From Piscirickettsiaceae bacterium (GTDB lineage: Bacteria > Pseudomonadota > Gammaproteobacteria > Nitrosococcales > Methylophagaceae), in contig JABSQO010000007.1 of assembly GCA_013215775.1 (NCBI GenBank), positions 1 through 64,000 of the forward strand: DNA of 64,000 nt, read 5' to 3'. Position numbers and translations under genes: made by a program. Positions 24,263-33,221 of the stretch are shown here, piece after piece. Numbering within the stretch: the first letter of the stretch is position 1; each line of letters starts with the position of its first letter. The notes beneath the pieces are model-generated. The model searched no databases. It worked only from the letters and a program-made list of their open reading frames with translations, and was not told the origin of the DNA.

Positions 24263-24724
24263 TTATGCAGTAAGGGCAGCCTTAACAAGGCCACTAACTG
24301 CGCCCATATCTGCACGACCTTGAAGTTTTGGTCGTAACATATTCATTACTGATCCCATGTCGCGTGGGCTAGATGCGCCGACTTCAGCAATAACAGCTTG
24401 AATTTCGCTGGCGATTTCATCATCACTCATGGCTGCCGGCATAAACTCGTCGATAATGGCGAGTTCTGCAATTTCAATAGCGGCTAAGTCATCACGACCA
24501 GCTGCTTCAAATTGACTTAACGAATCACGACGTTGCTTACACATTTTGGTCAGTATCGTAATAATGCTGTCATCATCTAAATCTTGACGGGTATCAATTT
24601 CGATTTGTTTAATTGCCGCGGTTATCTGGCGCAAAGTTGCAAGACGCTCTTTTTCTTTGGCGCGCATTGCTGCTTTGACGTTGTCTAGCAGAGTAACCTT
24701 TAATGGGCTGGATTCAGCGGGCAT
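24263..24724 (-). CDS. yqeY: GatB/YqeY domain protein
   Basis: 153 residues, the normal size for free-standing YqeY proteins. It opens with a helical ATLRQITAAIKQIEID segment and ends with the tail-like GSVMNMLRPKLQGRADMGAVSGLVKAAL. The domain resembles the C-terminus of the amidotransferase subunit GatB, but the cellular role of stand-alone YqeY is not firmly known. It lies 14 bp after rpsU and upstream of dnaG, a placement common in gammaproteobacteria. Confidence 0.93.
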   Translation of the reverse strand: MPAESSPLKVTLLDNVKAAMRAKEKERLATLRQITAAIKQIEIDTRQDLDDDSIITILTKMCKQRRDSLSQFEAAGRDDLAAIEIAELAIIDEFMPAAMSDDEIASEIQAVIAEVGASSPRDMGSVMNMLRPKLQGRADMGAVSGLVKAALTA

Positions 24725-24738
24725 AAAAATATGATTGC

Positions 24739-24954
24739 TTAGTACAAACGGATACGGCGAGCACTCTCACGAGAGACTTTTTTCTGATGACGCTTAACTG
24801 CTGCTGCTGCTGCGCGTTTGCGTACAGTTGTTGGTTTTTCATAAGCTTCACGTGCACGAGCTTCGGTAACGGTACCTGCTTTTTCGACGGCGCGTTTGAA
24901 GCGACGTAAAGCAATATCAAATGGTTCGTTTTCTTTTAAACGTACTGATGGCAT
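24739..24954 (-). CDS. rpsU: 30S ribosomal protein S21
   Basis: 71 residues with the expected strongly basic composition. Motifs [17 protein letters not shown] and [10 protein letters not shown] are as in S21, which binds the small subunit near the anti-Shine-Dalgarno region. AGGA precedes the ATG. It is the first gene of the operon; a candidate promoter lies 38 bp upstream. Confidence 0.99.
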   Translation of the reverse strand: MPSVRLKENEPFDIALRRFKRAVEKAGTVTEARAREAYEKPTTVRKRAAAAAVKRHQKKVSRESARRIRLY

Positions 24955-24991
24955 TAATTATTCCTAAAAATATTTCGTGGAAAAGCCCTTA

Positions 24992-25020
24992 ATTGTACGA
25001 AATTTGGAAAGGAAAGCAAA
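24992..25020 (-). promoter_or_regulatory. Candidate sigma-70 promoter of the rpsU operon
   Basis: On the minus strand a -35-like TTTGCT (25015-25020) is separated by 17 bp from a -10-like TACAAT (24992-24997). It is in the correct position before rpsU. Confidence 0.5.
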
Positions 25021-25090
25021 GTGTTAGATCACTTTTCTTTTAAAGAAGGCATAATATTGTCATGAATTATAAGCAAAGACAGGCAACAGA

Positions 25091-26098
25091 ATGCGGGTAT
25101 TAGGCATTGAATCATCGTGTGATGAGACTGGCATAGCTCTCTATGATACCGAAAAGGGTTTGTTGGGGCATGCACTTTATAGCCAAGTTGAACTTCACGC
25201 TGAATATGGTGGTGTGGTGCCTGAACTGGCCTCTCGAGATCATATTCGTAAAACTTTGCCGCTTATTGAGCAAGTGTTAGCGCAAGCAAACGTCTCGCGT
25301 GATGACATTGATGCGGTTGCCTATACTGCAGGCCCAGGATTGGTTGGCGCGTTATTAGTTGGTGCAGCAATTGGTCGTAGTCTTGCTTGGGCCTTAGATG
25401 TGCCTGCTCTGGCAATTAATCATATGGAGGGGCATTTGCTCTCCCCTCTTTTAGAAGACAAGTCGCCGGACTTTCCTTTTGTTTCGTTGCTCGTTTCTGG
25501 TGGGCATACTTTATTGGTTGATGTGCAAGGCGTTGGGCAATACCAACTATTAGGTGAATCAATTGATGATGCGGTGGGTGAGGCTTTTGATAAAACAGCA
25601 AAAATGCTTGGGCTAAGTTATCCCGGTGGGCCTGTTCTTGCAGCGCTTGCGGAAAAAGGCATAGCAGATAAATATCAGTTCCCGAGGCCCATGACCAATC
25701 GGCCGGGATTGGACTTTAGTTTTAGTGGTCTCAAAACATTTGCCATGAATACGTGGCGGGCAAGTGAGCAAACAGAACAAGATCAAGCCGATATTGCTTT
25801 AGCATTTCAAACAGCAGCAGTAGAAACATTAGCCATTAAATGTAAACGTGCGTTAAAACAAACGGGACGTAACACGTTGGTGATTGCGGGGGGTGTGAGT
25901 GCAAATAAAGCGCTACGCGCGCGAATGGACGCAATAACTAACCTTGATGTTTATTACCCTCGATCAGAATTTTGCAGTGATAATGGTGCCATGATTGCCT
26001 TTGCAGGTGCGATGCGACAAGCAGCAATGGTTAAACAGGAAAAACCTACTTTTTCTGCCAGACCTCGCTGGCCATTGGATGAACTAAGTTCTCCATAG
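25091..26098 (+). CDS. tsaD: tRNA N6-threonylcarbamoyladenosine transferase TsaD
   Basis: 335 residues, the standard bacterial length. The ASKHA-fold ATPase features are present: [10 protein letters not shown] (residues 6-15), metal-binding HMEGH (about 111-115), LVSGGHT, and a late [10 protein letters not shown]. With TsaB and TsaE it transfers the threonylcarbamoyl group to A37 of tRNAs reading ANN codons. It is divergent from rpsU, as in E. coli. Confidence 0.99.
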   Translation: MRVLGIESSCDETGIALYDTEKGLLGHALYSQVELHAEYGGVVPELASRDHIRKTLPLIEQVLAQANVSRDDIDAVAYTAGPGLVGALLVGAAIGRSLAWALDVPALAINHMEGHLLSPLLEDKSPDFPFVSLLVSGGHTLLVDVQGVGQYQLLGESIDDAVGEAFDKTAKMLGLSYPGGPVLAALAEKGIADKYQFPRPMTNRPGLDFSFSGLKTFAMNTWRASEQTEQDQADIALAFQTAAVETLAIKCKRALKQTGRNTLVIAGGVSANKALRARMDAITNLDVYYPRSEFCSDNGAMIAFAGAMRQAAMVKQEKPTFSARPRWPLDELSSP

Positions 26099-26102
26099 AG
26101 CC

Positions 26103-26696
26103 TTAAGACTTTCCTTCATTCCCCGACAACAAACGTTTAATATTACTACGATGGCGCACCAATAGCATGACCGCCATCATCAGTATTATCCCGCGGGCGA
26201 TGATGCTATCAATCAGCCATAGACTATAGACGGGTGTCAGAGCCGCTGCTGTTAATGCGGATAGTGAAGAGATGCGGCTGATGGCAAACACAAGCCCCCA
26301 TGTGAGTAGACTTATGCCCGCCATTAGGGGTGACAAGGCAATAAAACCACCAAAAGCGGTTGCGACACCTTTACCGCCTTTAAAGCCAAAAAACATCGGG
26401 TAAAGATGGCCAAGAAAGGCAGCAAAAGCCGTAGCAGCAAGCCATCCCATATCTAGCCCCAGCAGCCGAGCAATAACAACAGGTAATATGCCTTTGACAA
26501 CATCAAGCAGTAGTACCGTGGCGGCTAATTTTTTACCACCAAACCGTAGTACATTCGTTGCACCAGGATTGCCAGAGCCTTGTGAACGAGGATCCGGTAA
26601 GCCCGCTAGCTTACATAAGATTATTGCGCTTGATAATGAGCCTATTAAATAAGCGCTAGCAACGACAAGCAGTGATAAATCAAGTATTTCAAGCAT
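26103..26696 (-). CDS. plsY: Glycerol-3-phosphate acyltransferase PlsY
   Basis: 197 residues from ATG 26696 (MLEILDLSLL), where a membrane helix begins at once as in other PlsY proteins; an in-frame upstream ATG would add ten hydrophilic residues. Motifs SGNPGATNVLRFGGKK (about 36-51) and FGFKGGKGVATAFG mark the acyl-phosphate and glycerol-phosphate sites. It adds the first acyl chain to glycerol-3-phosphate. Its stop is 4 bp from the convergent tsaD stop. Confidence 0.97.
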   Translation of the reverse strand: MLEILDLSLLVVASAYLIGSLSSAIILCKLAGLPDPRSQGSGNPGATNVLRFGGKKLAATVLLLDVVKGILPVVIARLLGLDMGWLAATAFAAFLGHLYPMFFGFKGGKGVATAFGGFIALSPLMAGISLLTWGLVFAISRISSLSALTAAALTPVYSLWLIDSIIARGIILMMAVMLLVRHRSNIKRLLSGNEGKS

Positions 26697-26777
26697 GATA
26701 TGATGCAACCTCTTAGTCTTTGGCACATTATAAGGCTGTTGGTAGTAATTTCCACCTTTAACGCGTAGATACTCTAA

Positions 26778-27131
26778 ATGGATAAAATTTTTCTTAACGA
26801 TCTTAAAATTGACACCATTATTGGTATTTATGATTGGGAACGTGAAACCCTACAAACGCTAAACTTTGATTTGGAAATGGACTGGAATATTCGCAAGGCG
26901 GCGGATAGTGATGATATTGCCGATACACTTGATTATGGCGCTATCGCACAAACGATAGTAAGTTTTGTTGAGAAAAGCCGTTACCAGCTTATTGAAACAT
27001 TAGCTGAAGATTTATGTGGCCTTTTATTAAAAAAATATCCTATTCCCAAGCTGAAACTGACGTTGAGTAAGCCAGTAGAATTGCATGGAAAGAACATGGC
27101 AAAAATAGTGATTGAACGAAGTAATAAATGA
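26778..27131 (+). CDS. folB: Dihydroneopterin aldolase FolB
   Basis: 117 residues, matching FolB. The opening IFLNDLKIDTIIGIYDWERETLQ and the KYPIPKLKLTLSKP segment are characteristic. It converts 7,8-dihydroneopterin to 6-hydroxymethyl-dihydropterin for folate and probably also for the methanopterin branch. The stop overlaps the folK start by 4 nt (ATGA), so they are coupled. It is divergent from plsY. Confidence 0.95.
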   Translation: MDKIFLNDLKIDTIIGIYDWERETLQTLNFDLEMDWNIRKAADSDDIADTLDYGAIAQTIVSFVEKSRYQLIETLAEDLCGLLLKKYPIPKLKLTLSKPVELHGKNMAKIVIERSNK

Positions 27132-27658
27132 GTTGTAAGTATTCAGGCTATTTATTAGGGATAGGCAGTAATATTGACCCAGACAACAACATTGCTCAAA
27201 TTATTGACCTTTTGCTTGGGTATTTCCCGCGATTTTCATTGAGTCGTGTGCTTAAAATTCCACCAGTTGGGATGAATAGCAGCCAAGACTTTCTGAATGT
27301 GGTGATCTTTATTGAAACGGATATGGCGGAGGAAGATCTCAAAACAATTTGTAATACCATTGAAACACAGCTTGGCCGAGATCGTAATGATCCCACTAGA
27401 AAAATGAAAGATCGTACGGCAGATTTAGACATCTTAACAAGCGCTCAATTTCCACAAGATGGTGAGCGACCAGCGAGAAGCATCACCGAGGAATATTTTC
27501 TCTATCCGTTATTGGATGAGATCAAAGCCTATTTGTCTGACAGTCAGGTTGACCCCTTGCCTGTAGGTGTTGAAATCAATCTCGAAGACTTAACGTTTGG
27601 ACAGGCGGCGACCACCATCGACCGCAATGCTGGTTCCAGTGATAAAAGGGTTATCTAA
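27128..27658 (+). CDS. folK: 6-hydroxymethyl-7,8-dihydropterin pyrophosphokinase FolK
   Basis: 176 residues, slightly longer than the usual 160. The GIGSN motif is at about 11-15 and the catalytic block reads RDRNDPTRKMKDRTADLDIL (about 80-99), a little off the usual RWGPRxxDLDIL but with the two metal Asp residues kept. It pyrophosphorylates hydroxymethyl-dihydropterin. Its last 69 bp overlap the 3' end of the convergent folM gene, an unusually deep tail-to-tail overlap. Confidence 0.93.
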   Translation: MSCKYSGYLLGIGSNIDPDNNIAQIIDLLLGYFPRFSLSRVLKIPPVGMNSSQDFLNVVIFIETDMAEEDLKTICNTIETQLGRDRNDPTRKMKDRTADLDILTSAQFPQDGERPARSITEEYFLYPLLDEIKAYLSDSQVDPLPVGVEINLEDLTFGQAATTIDRNAGSSDKRVI

Positions 27659-28312
27659 CAAACTTCTCACAGCTAGATAGACGGGTTCTGCCCCACCCTC
27701 CTTAGCTAACGGCGTCTCGGCCAACATTTGTTGACGAACGATTTCAGAATGTTGTTCGGTAAATAATACGGGTCCAGGCGCGACGGCATTGACCTTAATT
27801 TGAGGTGCATACTTTTTAGCGAGCACCAGCATCATGTTGTGTAAGCCTGCTTTAGTTGTGCCATAGATATCAAAATTTGGTGTTGGATTTTCAACATTAA
27901 TATCAGTGATATGGATAATATCGGCAGGATCCTCCCCCTCCCCTTGCATTAATGAGCGTAGAGCTTCATTTATTAAAAATGGAGCCATCATATGGACATT
28001 AAAAAACTGTTCATATTGCGTCGCTGCTACCGTTAAGTCTGTTGCTGTTGGTTCAAACGAAGAAGCATTATGGATAATAGCTCTATAGCTCGCAGAGCAG
28101 GCCTTTAGGTTCTCGATGAATTGTAAAATGGCGGTACTATCAACAAAATCAGCTTGAACCGTTGTTATTCCTAAATCTACTAAAGCTTGGATTTCAGCTG
28201 TAGGCGTACGATAATGGGCAATAACAATATAACCTTCTTGATGTAGGCGTGTGGCAATATGGTGGCCAATACGACGATTAGCTCCCGTGACTAAAACTGC
28301 ATTTTCTAACAC
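27590..28312 (-). CDS. folM: Short-chain dehydrogenase FolM-like (dihydromonapterin reductase)
   Basis: 240 residues from GTG 28312, chosen because AAGGA ends 6 nt upstream and because E. coli FolM is also 240 residues. SDR features: cofactor loop TGANRRIG (about 8-15, with the Arg typical of pteridine reductases), NAS, and the active site YxxxK as YGTTKAG. It probably reduces dihydromonapterin or dihydrofolate with NADPH. Its neighbours folB and folK support a pterin role. The divergent methyltransferase starts only 17 bp away, so their promoters must overlap the coding regions. Confidence 0.85.
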   Translation of the reverse strand: MLENAVLVTGANRRIGHHIATRLHQEGYIVIAHYRTPTAEIQALVDLGITTVQADFVDSTAILQFIENLKACSASYRAIIHNASSFEPTATDLTVAATQYEQFFNVHMMAPFLINEALRSLMQGEGEDPADIIHITDINVENPTPNFDIYGTTKAGLHNMMLVLAKKYAPQIKVNAVAPGPVLFTEQHSEIVRQQMLAETPLAKEGGAEPVYLAVRSLLDNPFITGTSIAVDGGRRLSKR

Positions 28313-28328
28313 CTGATATCCTTTGCTT

Positions 28329-29501
28329 ATGACCTTAACCTCCACCCTACCCGCTCCTGATACTGCAGCGCAACAACATAGTGAACAATTGTTGAACCAT
28401 ATTAAGCAAAAGATTACTGACGCGGGGGGGAAGTTGACTTTCGCAGAGTATATGAATTTATGTTTATATGCTCCAGGATTAGGTTATTACAGTGCGGGAA
28501 GTTATAAGCTGGGCAAGCATGGGGATTTCACCACTGCTCCTGAAATATCATCACTATTCTCACGGACATTGGCCTGCCATATAAAAGATGTTTTTCAGCA
28601 GCTTGAACAGAAAAATATTTTGGAATTTGGTGCAGGAAGCGGAAAAATGGCGGCTGATATCTTGCAGAAATTAGAGGCTGATCACTGTCTCCCAGAACAT
28701 TATTATATTATTGAAGCGAGTGCTGACTTACGTCAAAGACAAGCTGTAGCAATAAAAAAACATATTCCTCATCTTTTCGATCGTGTTGAATGGTTAGAGA
28801 TTATTCCCGAGAATTTTAGTGGTGTGATATTGGCGAATGAAGTGTGTGATGCGATGCCTGTACATTGTTTGCATTTCAATAATGGCAAGGTCAATGAGCT
28901 TCATATTGAAAATAAAGGTTCGATGCTCCAGTGGTGTGAAGGGGAACTTTCGCAACCATTACTTGCAGATCTGGCAGCTGAAATTCAATCTGTAATTGGC
29001 AATATTGATTACACCACAGAGGTCAATTTGGCTGCGGAGGCTTGGATTGCTAGTCTTGCAGATAATTTAAAATGTGGTGCAATTTTTGTTATTGACTATG
29101 GTTATGATCAGAAAAATTATTATCATCCACAGCGAGATAAAGGCACTTTGATGTGTTATTACCAGCATCAAGGTCATGACAATCCACTTATTTTGCAAGG
29201 CCTACAGGACATGACTGCCCATGTTAATTTCACTTCATTAGCCCAATCAGCGATAGATAACGGCTTAGAGGTTGTGGGATTCCAGTCACAGGCAGATTTT
29301 TTGCTGGCTGGTGGTATTTTAGAATTGAGTTCTTCGGATAGTGATACGGATGAATGGTTAATGCTGCAACAAGCAAACGAAATTAAGCAGCTTACTTTGC
29401 CGTCAGAAATGGGTGAGAATTTTAAAGTATTAACATTGGGCCGAAATCTTGAACAAGTTCTGCCACGAGTTCTGTTAGCTGACCGTCGGTATAGTTTATA
29501 G
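28329..29501 (+). CDS. MidA/NDUFAF7-type SAM-dependent methyltransferase
   Basis: 390 residues from ATG 28329. It has the family opening FAEYMNLCLYAPGLGYYSAG (about 36-55) with GDFTTAPEISSLFS next, the SAM-binding loop LEFGAGSGKMAADIL (about 97-111), and FVIDYGYDQKNYYHPQR downstream. The mitochondrial relative methylates an arginine of complex I; the bacterial target is unknown. No good ribosome binding site precedes the ATG. A shared terminator follows at 29512-29533. Confidence 0.9.
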   Translation: MTLTSTLPAPDTAAQQHSEQLLNHIKQKITDAGGKLTFAEYMNLCLYAPGLGYYSAGSYKLGKHGDFTTAPEISSLFSRTLACHIKDVFQQLEQKNILEFGAGSGKMAADILQKLEADHCLPEHYYIIEASADLRQRQAVAIKKHIPHLFDRVEWLEIIPENFSGVILANEVCDAMPVHCLHFNNGKVNELHIENKGSMLQWCEGELSQPLLADLAAEIQSVIGNIDYTTEVNLAAEAWIASLADNLKCGAIFVIDYGYDQKNYYHPQRDKGTLMCYYQHQGHDNPLILQGLQDMTAHVNFTSLAQSAIDNGLEVVGFQSQADFLLAGGILELSSSDSDTDEWLMLQQANEIKQLTLPSEMGENFKVLTLGRNLEQVLPRVLLADRRYSL

Positions 29502-29511
29502 CAGGCAATAA

Positions 29512-29533
29512 AAAAGGAGCCGAAGCTCCTTTT
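29512..29533. terminator. Bidirectional terminator
   Basis: AAAAGGAGC-CGAA-GCTCCTTTT is a perfect 9-bp stem with A and T tracts on either side. It lies between the convergent methyltransferase and lipoprotein genes. Confidence 0.88.
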
Positions 29534-29553
29534 CTTGTCAAACCTTGTACATA

Positions 29554-30447
29554 TTAAGGCTTAGATTTTAAGACTTCAATTTGCTGTTTTAAACGTTCAA
29601 TTTCATCGCTTAATTCAAATAAAATTTCTTTAATATTGCTAACATCATGTCGTAAATTGCCTGTTTCTTGTTTGCTTCGTGCAACATCTTCTAATAGTTC
29701 AGGACTCACGGCGCCAATGTCATCACCTTTACGCTCTGCAGCTGTTTTGAGCACGGTCGCAATATCAAGGATTAACCAATCTGTACGTTCTTTACCTGTT
29801 TCAGCGTCAAGGTAATTAGATTGCCCTTTATCCAATGCAATACGGATGGGTGGTTTAGAATCAAATTTACGCGTACCGGGCACTAATGGATGAAGTCGAC
29901 GGTCAATTGGTTGCTGGGTAATGGGGTCTTTATCTCGATAGATCTCATGAATTAAGCCAAAAACAATATTTAAACGGCCGCCACTAATAAATACTCTACC
30001 GGTAGTGGTTTTTTGTTCTTTAGAAATGATGCCTTTATGGGAACCAATAGTAACGAAGTTAATATCTTCATTGGGTTGCACCTGATTGAAACCATTTGCC
30101 AAGGCGGTGCTTAATACTTGTAATTCACCGGGAGAAAATATAGGGTTTTCAGCTTTTCCTATTATGCCTGAACGTTCAATTACATATATTGATTGAAGAA
30201 CGATTCGCATTTCTTCAGCTGAGATAGCCGTGGGATGTTCATTAGCAATACCGGCGATATCGCGATCGACAATTCGCACATATTGTAATTTTGACTCCCA
30301 CAATGTTCGCCCTTCTTGACTTTGCAAGATCTCGAGATCGGTTTGTGGCTTATCTCGTTCAAATAAACCGCCACCGCAACCGGTCAGTCCACCGGTTAAT
30401 AGCAAACTGACGGCGATAACACCGCTATATTTAACGAACTGCCGCAT
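29554..30447 (-). CDS. Lipoprotein of unknown function with C-terminal coiled coil
   Basis: 297 residues. A signal peptide ends in the lipobox LTGC (Cys24, GGLTGCGGG), so the protein is lipid-anchored. The middle part (about 45-240) has no recognised domain. The last 45 residues (VSNIKEILFELSDEIERLKQQIEVLKS) form heptads typical of a coiled coil. It is the last gene of the run ArsR-rhodanese-grxC-secB-gpsA, starting 14 bp after gpsA, but shares no obvious function with them. Confidence 0.72.
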   Translation of the reverse strand: MRQFVKYSGVIAVSLLLTGGLTGCGGGLFERDKPQTDLEILQSQEGRTLWESKLQYVRIVDRDIAGIANEHPTAISAEEMRIVLQSIYVIERSGIIGKAENPIFSPGELQVLSTALANGFNQVQPNEDINFVTIGSHKGIISKEQKTTTGRVFISGGRLNIVFGLIHEIYRDKDPITQQPIDRRLHPLVPGTRKFDSKPPIRIALDKGQSNYLDAETGKERTDWLILDIATVLKTAAERKGDDIGAVSPELLEDVARSKQETGNLRHDVSNIKEILFELSDEIERLKQQIEVLKSKP

Positions 30448-30461
30448 ATAAAATTTCCTCT

Positions 30462-31505
30462 TTAATTATTCTTTGTCGGAGCTGGGTGGCTAGCTTCAGC
30501 CTTTTGCTCCCTATTTAGTAATATTTGTACCGATTCTCGTGGATCGTACCCTTCAAATAGGATTTTGCATACTTGTTCAACAATTGGCATTTCAATACCG
30601 GCTTGTTGAGCACGCAGCAATACTTCACGGGCGGCATGCATTCCTTCAACTGTTTTACCCACTTCAGCAACGGCTTGATCTACCGTTAAGCCACGACCAA
30701 TTGCGAGCCCTAACTGCCGATTTCGACTTTGATCATCGGTACAGGTTAGGATCAAATCTCCAATGCCAGACAAACCAAACATGGTTTCTGTTTCGGCACC
30801 TAAATTAGCAGCCAGACGTAAAATTTCAGCCATACCCCGAGTGATTAATGCTGCACGTGCATTTGCACCGAAGCCTAAACCATCCGCGATTCCCGCGGCA
30901 ATCGCCATTACATTTTTTACCGTACCGCCAATCTGCACGCCTAATACATCATGAGTTGTGTATGCTCGGAATGTAGGACTATGCATAGCAGACGCTAAGG
31001 CGTGAGAAAAAGTTTCATCTTTGGCTGCAACGGTTATTGCTGTTGGTAAATCTTTTGCTACCTCTGCGGCAAAAGAAGGACCTGAAATAACGGCTAATGG
31101 ATGAGAAACGCCCAAAATGGTTGTTGCTGTGTCATACAAAAAGTGACCAGTTTCTGGTGTTAAACCTTTTGTTGCCCAGCTCACCGGTACTTTATCAGCA
31201 AGCAAAGGCTTTATTTTTTGTAGCATCTCGCTAAAGGCAATGCTGGGTACAGATATCAAAATATGCTTGCTGTTTTTTAATGCTTGCTCAAAATCCGGTG
31301 CAATCGTTAACGTGTCAGGGAAAGGCAATCCTGGTAAATAGCGTTCATTACTATGCGTTTTTTGCATAGCCGCTAAATGTTCGGAATCTCGCCCCCATAA
31401 AAGTACTTCATGGCCATTTCTAGCGATAGCGATAGCTAACGCTGTTCCCCATGCCCCAGCCCCGATGACGGTGGTGGGGAAAAGATTAGTGGCTGGGAGG
31501 GACAT
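30462..31505 (-). CDS. gpsA: NAD(P)-dependent glycerol-3-phosphate dehydrogenase GpsA
   Basis: 347 residues from ATG 31505 (MSLPATNLF). A longer frame to 31565 overlaps secB and adds a basic tail absent from the family. The Rossmann loop GAGAWGTALA (about 15-24), the VISGPSFAAEVA segment and the GLSGIGDL motif are present. It makes glycerol-3-phosphate for phospholipid synthesis, the substrate of PlsY. It follows secB with a 13-bp gap, the order found in E. coli. Confidence 0.98.
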   Translation of the reverse strand: MSLPATNLFPTTVIGAGAWGTALAIAIARNGHEVLLWGRDSEHLAAMQKTHSNERYLPGLPFPDTLTIAPDFEQALKNSKHILISVPSIAFSEMLQKIKPLLADKVPVSWATKGLTPETGHFLYDTATTILGVSHPLAVISGPSFAAEVAKDLPTAITVAAKDETFSHALASAMHSPTFRAYTTHDVLGVQIGGTVKNVMAIAAGIADGLGFGANARAALITRGMAEILRLAANLGAETETMFGLSGIGDLILTCTDDQSRNRQLGLAIGRGLTVDQAVAEVGKTVEGMHAAREVLLRAQQAGIEMPIVEQVCKILFEGYDPRESVQILLNREQKAEASHPAPTKNN

Positions 31506-31518
31506 TTTAATGGATTGC

Positions 31519-32007
31519 CTAGTGAGTTGTTTCTTTTGCTGCAGCTTGTTGTTTGGCCTTCTCAATTTGGTTCATATATAAGGCGTCAAAGTTGACAGGA
31601 GCCAGAACTAATTGTGGGAAACCGCCTTTCAAAACAATATCTGAAACGACTTCGCGAGCGAAAGGGAATAAGGTATTTGGGCAATAACTACCTATTAATG
31701 GTCCCATTTCTTGATCGCTGTATCCAGTTAGAGAGAAGATTCCTGCTTGTTTGACTTCAACTAGAAATGCAACCTTATCAGCTACTTTTGCAGTGACAGT
31801 CACAACCAATATGATTTCATGGTTATCATCATCGATACGGCGATATTCATTACTTAGCTGTAGGTCTAGCTCGGGCTTCCATTCGTCACGGAAAATCTCT
31901 GGAGAATTAGGTGTTTCGAAAGAGATGTCTTTAGTGTAAATTTTTTGAATTACAAATCGAGCTTGTTGTTGTTCACCTGTTGAGGGTGCATTTTCTTCTT
32001 CAGCCAT
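31519..32007 (-). CDS. secB: Protein-export chaperone SecB
   Basis: 162 residues, the normal size. It has the FVIQKIYTKDISFETPNSP opening and the central AGIFSLTGY/IGSYCPNTLFPFARE block of SecB. It holds preproteins unfolded and delivers them to SecA. The short acidic, Gln-rich N-terminus and basic Ala/Lys-rich C-terminus are variable in the family. It lies between grxC and gpsA, the conserved gammaproteobacterial order. Confidence 0.99.
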   Translation of the reverse strand: MAEEENAPSTGEQQQARFVIQKIYTKDISFETPNSPEIFRDEWKPELDLQLSNEYRRIDDDNHEIILVVTVTAKVADKVAFLVEVKQAGIFSLTGYSDQEMGPLIGSYCPNTLFPFAREVVSDIVLKGGFPQLVLAPVNFDALYMNQIEKAKQQAAAKETTH

Positions 32008-32036
32008 GATGTTTCCTTAAAACGTAAGTATAAAAA

Positions 32037-32288
32037 TTAAGCCAGCATACTGGCTAATTGTTGAGATTTATCAAGAGCCAACAGGTCAGTATAACCACCA
32101 ATCGCCTCATTATTTATAAAAATTTGTGGTACCGTTCGTTGTTGACTTTTTACCATCATTTCTTGGCGTTTGGCAGGATCGGCATCAATACGAATCTCGG
32201 TATATTCAATACCTTTTCGGTCGAGTAATTTCTTTGCCATTACACAATATGGGCACAGGGCAGACGAGTACACTTCAACTTTAGCCAC
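32037..32288 (-). CDS. grxC: Glutaredoxin 3
   Basis: 83 residues with the redox site CPYC (residues 12-15) in ALCPYCVMAKKLL, the cis-Pro motif RTVPQIFIN and the glutathione-contact GGYTDLLAL. It reduces disulfides with glutathione in the cytoplasm. It lies between the rhodanese and secB genes as in the yibN-grxC-secB-gpsA block. Confidence 0.98.
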   Translation of the reverse strand: MAKVEVYSSALCPYCVMAKKLLDRKGIEYTEIRIDADPAKRQEMMVKSQQRTVPQIFINNEAIGGYTDLLALDKSQQLASMLA

Positions 32289-32318
32289 GGTAATTTATCC
32301 AAATATCAAAAGAGTGAA

Positions 32319-32738
32319 TTAACTAAATAAGGGAAGCTTGGCTTCTTTCCAAGAATTTAAGCCGCCAGAAAGTATATAAACGTCAGAGAAATGACTGTTG
32401 CGCAGTTGTTTTGCTGCTGCACGAGCACGTTGGTCACTGGCGCAAACTAGAATAATAGGTTGTGCGGGATTTTTGAGTGTGCTGATATTATCTGCCAGTG
32501 TTGCGAGTGGCATATTAACGGAATCAGCAATATGCTCTTTTTCAAATTCAGACGCTTCTCTGACATCTAAAAACAGCCCTTTGTGTTGATTAATCAATTG
32601 GATTGCCTGTGCAGTGCCTACCGGATTTGCACCGGAAAGTTTTCGGCTTAATGAATCTGACATGATCAGCGAAATCAATACTACAAAAAGGGTGGCTAAC
32701 ACCCAGTGGTTGATAATAAATTCACCTAAATTTTCCAT
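32319..32738 (-). CDS. yibN: Membrane-anchored rhodanese-like protein (YibN)
   Basis: 139 residues. One N-terminal membrane helix (about 10-27) is followed by a single rhodanese domain (about 40-138). The active-site loop contains a Cys in ILVCASDQRARAA (about 105), so persulfide chemistry is possible. E. coli YibN has the same size and neighbours. The substrate is unknown. It lies 24 bp downstream of an ArsR-type regulator gene, which may control it. Confidence 0.93.
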   Translation of the reverse strand: MENLGEFIINHWVLATLFVVLISLIMSDSLSRKLSGANPVGTAQAIQLINQHKGLFLDVREASEFEKEHIADSVNMPLATLADNISTLKNPAQPIILVCASDQRARAAAKQLRNSHFSDVYILSGGLNSWKEAKLPLFS

Positions 32739-32762
32739 TTTGAACCTTAATGTTTAATGATG

Positions 32763-33116
32763 TTAATTCAATTCGTTAGAACAGAACACATCGCGCATCA
32801 TCTCAACTAAGCGCAGTGTTCGCTCATCTTTGACGCGGTAATAAATACGATTGGCATCTCGTCGTGACGCAAGAATATTTTTATCTCGCAACTTTGCGAG
32901 GTGTTGGGATACGTTGCTTTGCGTTGTTCCAACAAAATTAACAATATCCTGAACCGCTAACTCTTCCTCACCTACTGCACACAAAATTTTCAATCGCAAA
33001 GGATGCGACATCGCCTTTAATGCATAAGCAGCGCGTTCAATATCCTCATCATGTGCGATAAGATCATAGTTTTCTGTTTGGGCCACAGAATTTACCAAAT
33101 GCCAGAGTGACTGCAA
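32763..33116 (-). CDS. ArsR/SmtB-family transcriptional regulator
   Basis: Up to 117 residues. The start is uncertain: the longest frame begins with TTG at 33116, GTG at 33086 is possible, and no ATG is available upstream of the domain. A winged helix-turn-helix is clear ([14 protein letters not shown], then [21 protein letters not shown], with wing [11 protein letters not shown]). The classic CxC metal-site motif of ArsR is absent; single Cys residues occur in KILCAVG and VFCSN. Placed first in front of the rhodanese gene, it may be a sulfur or redox sensor; this is inference. Confidence 0.85.
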   Translation of the reverse strand: MQSLWHLVNSVAQTENYDLIAHDEDIERAAYALKAMSHPLRLKILCAVGEEELAVQDIVNFVGTTQSNVSQHLAKLRDKNILASRRDANRIYYRVKDERTLRLVEMMRDVFCSNELN

Positions 33117-33221
33117 TTAGTCACAAAAGGCCATATAATACACGGCATTTTCAATGATTTGCATGTATTCCGTAGAACTATGCTGCCAAACAGTGAGTTT
33201 TCACGTTATAAGGATGATTTT

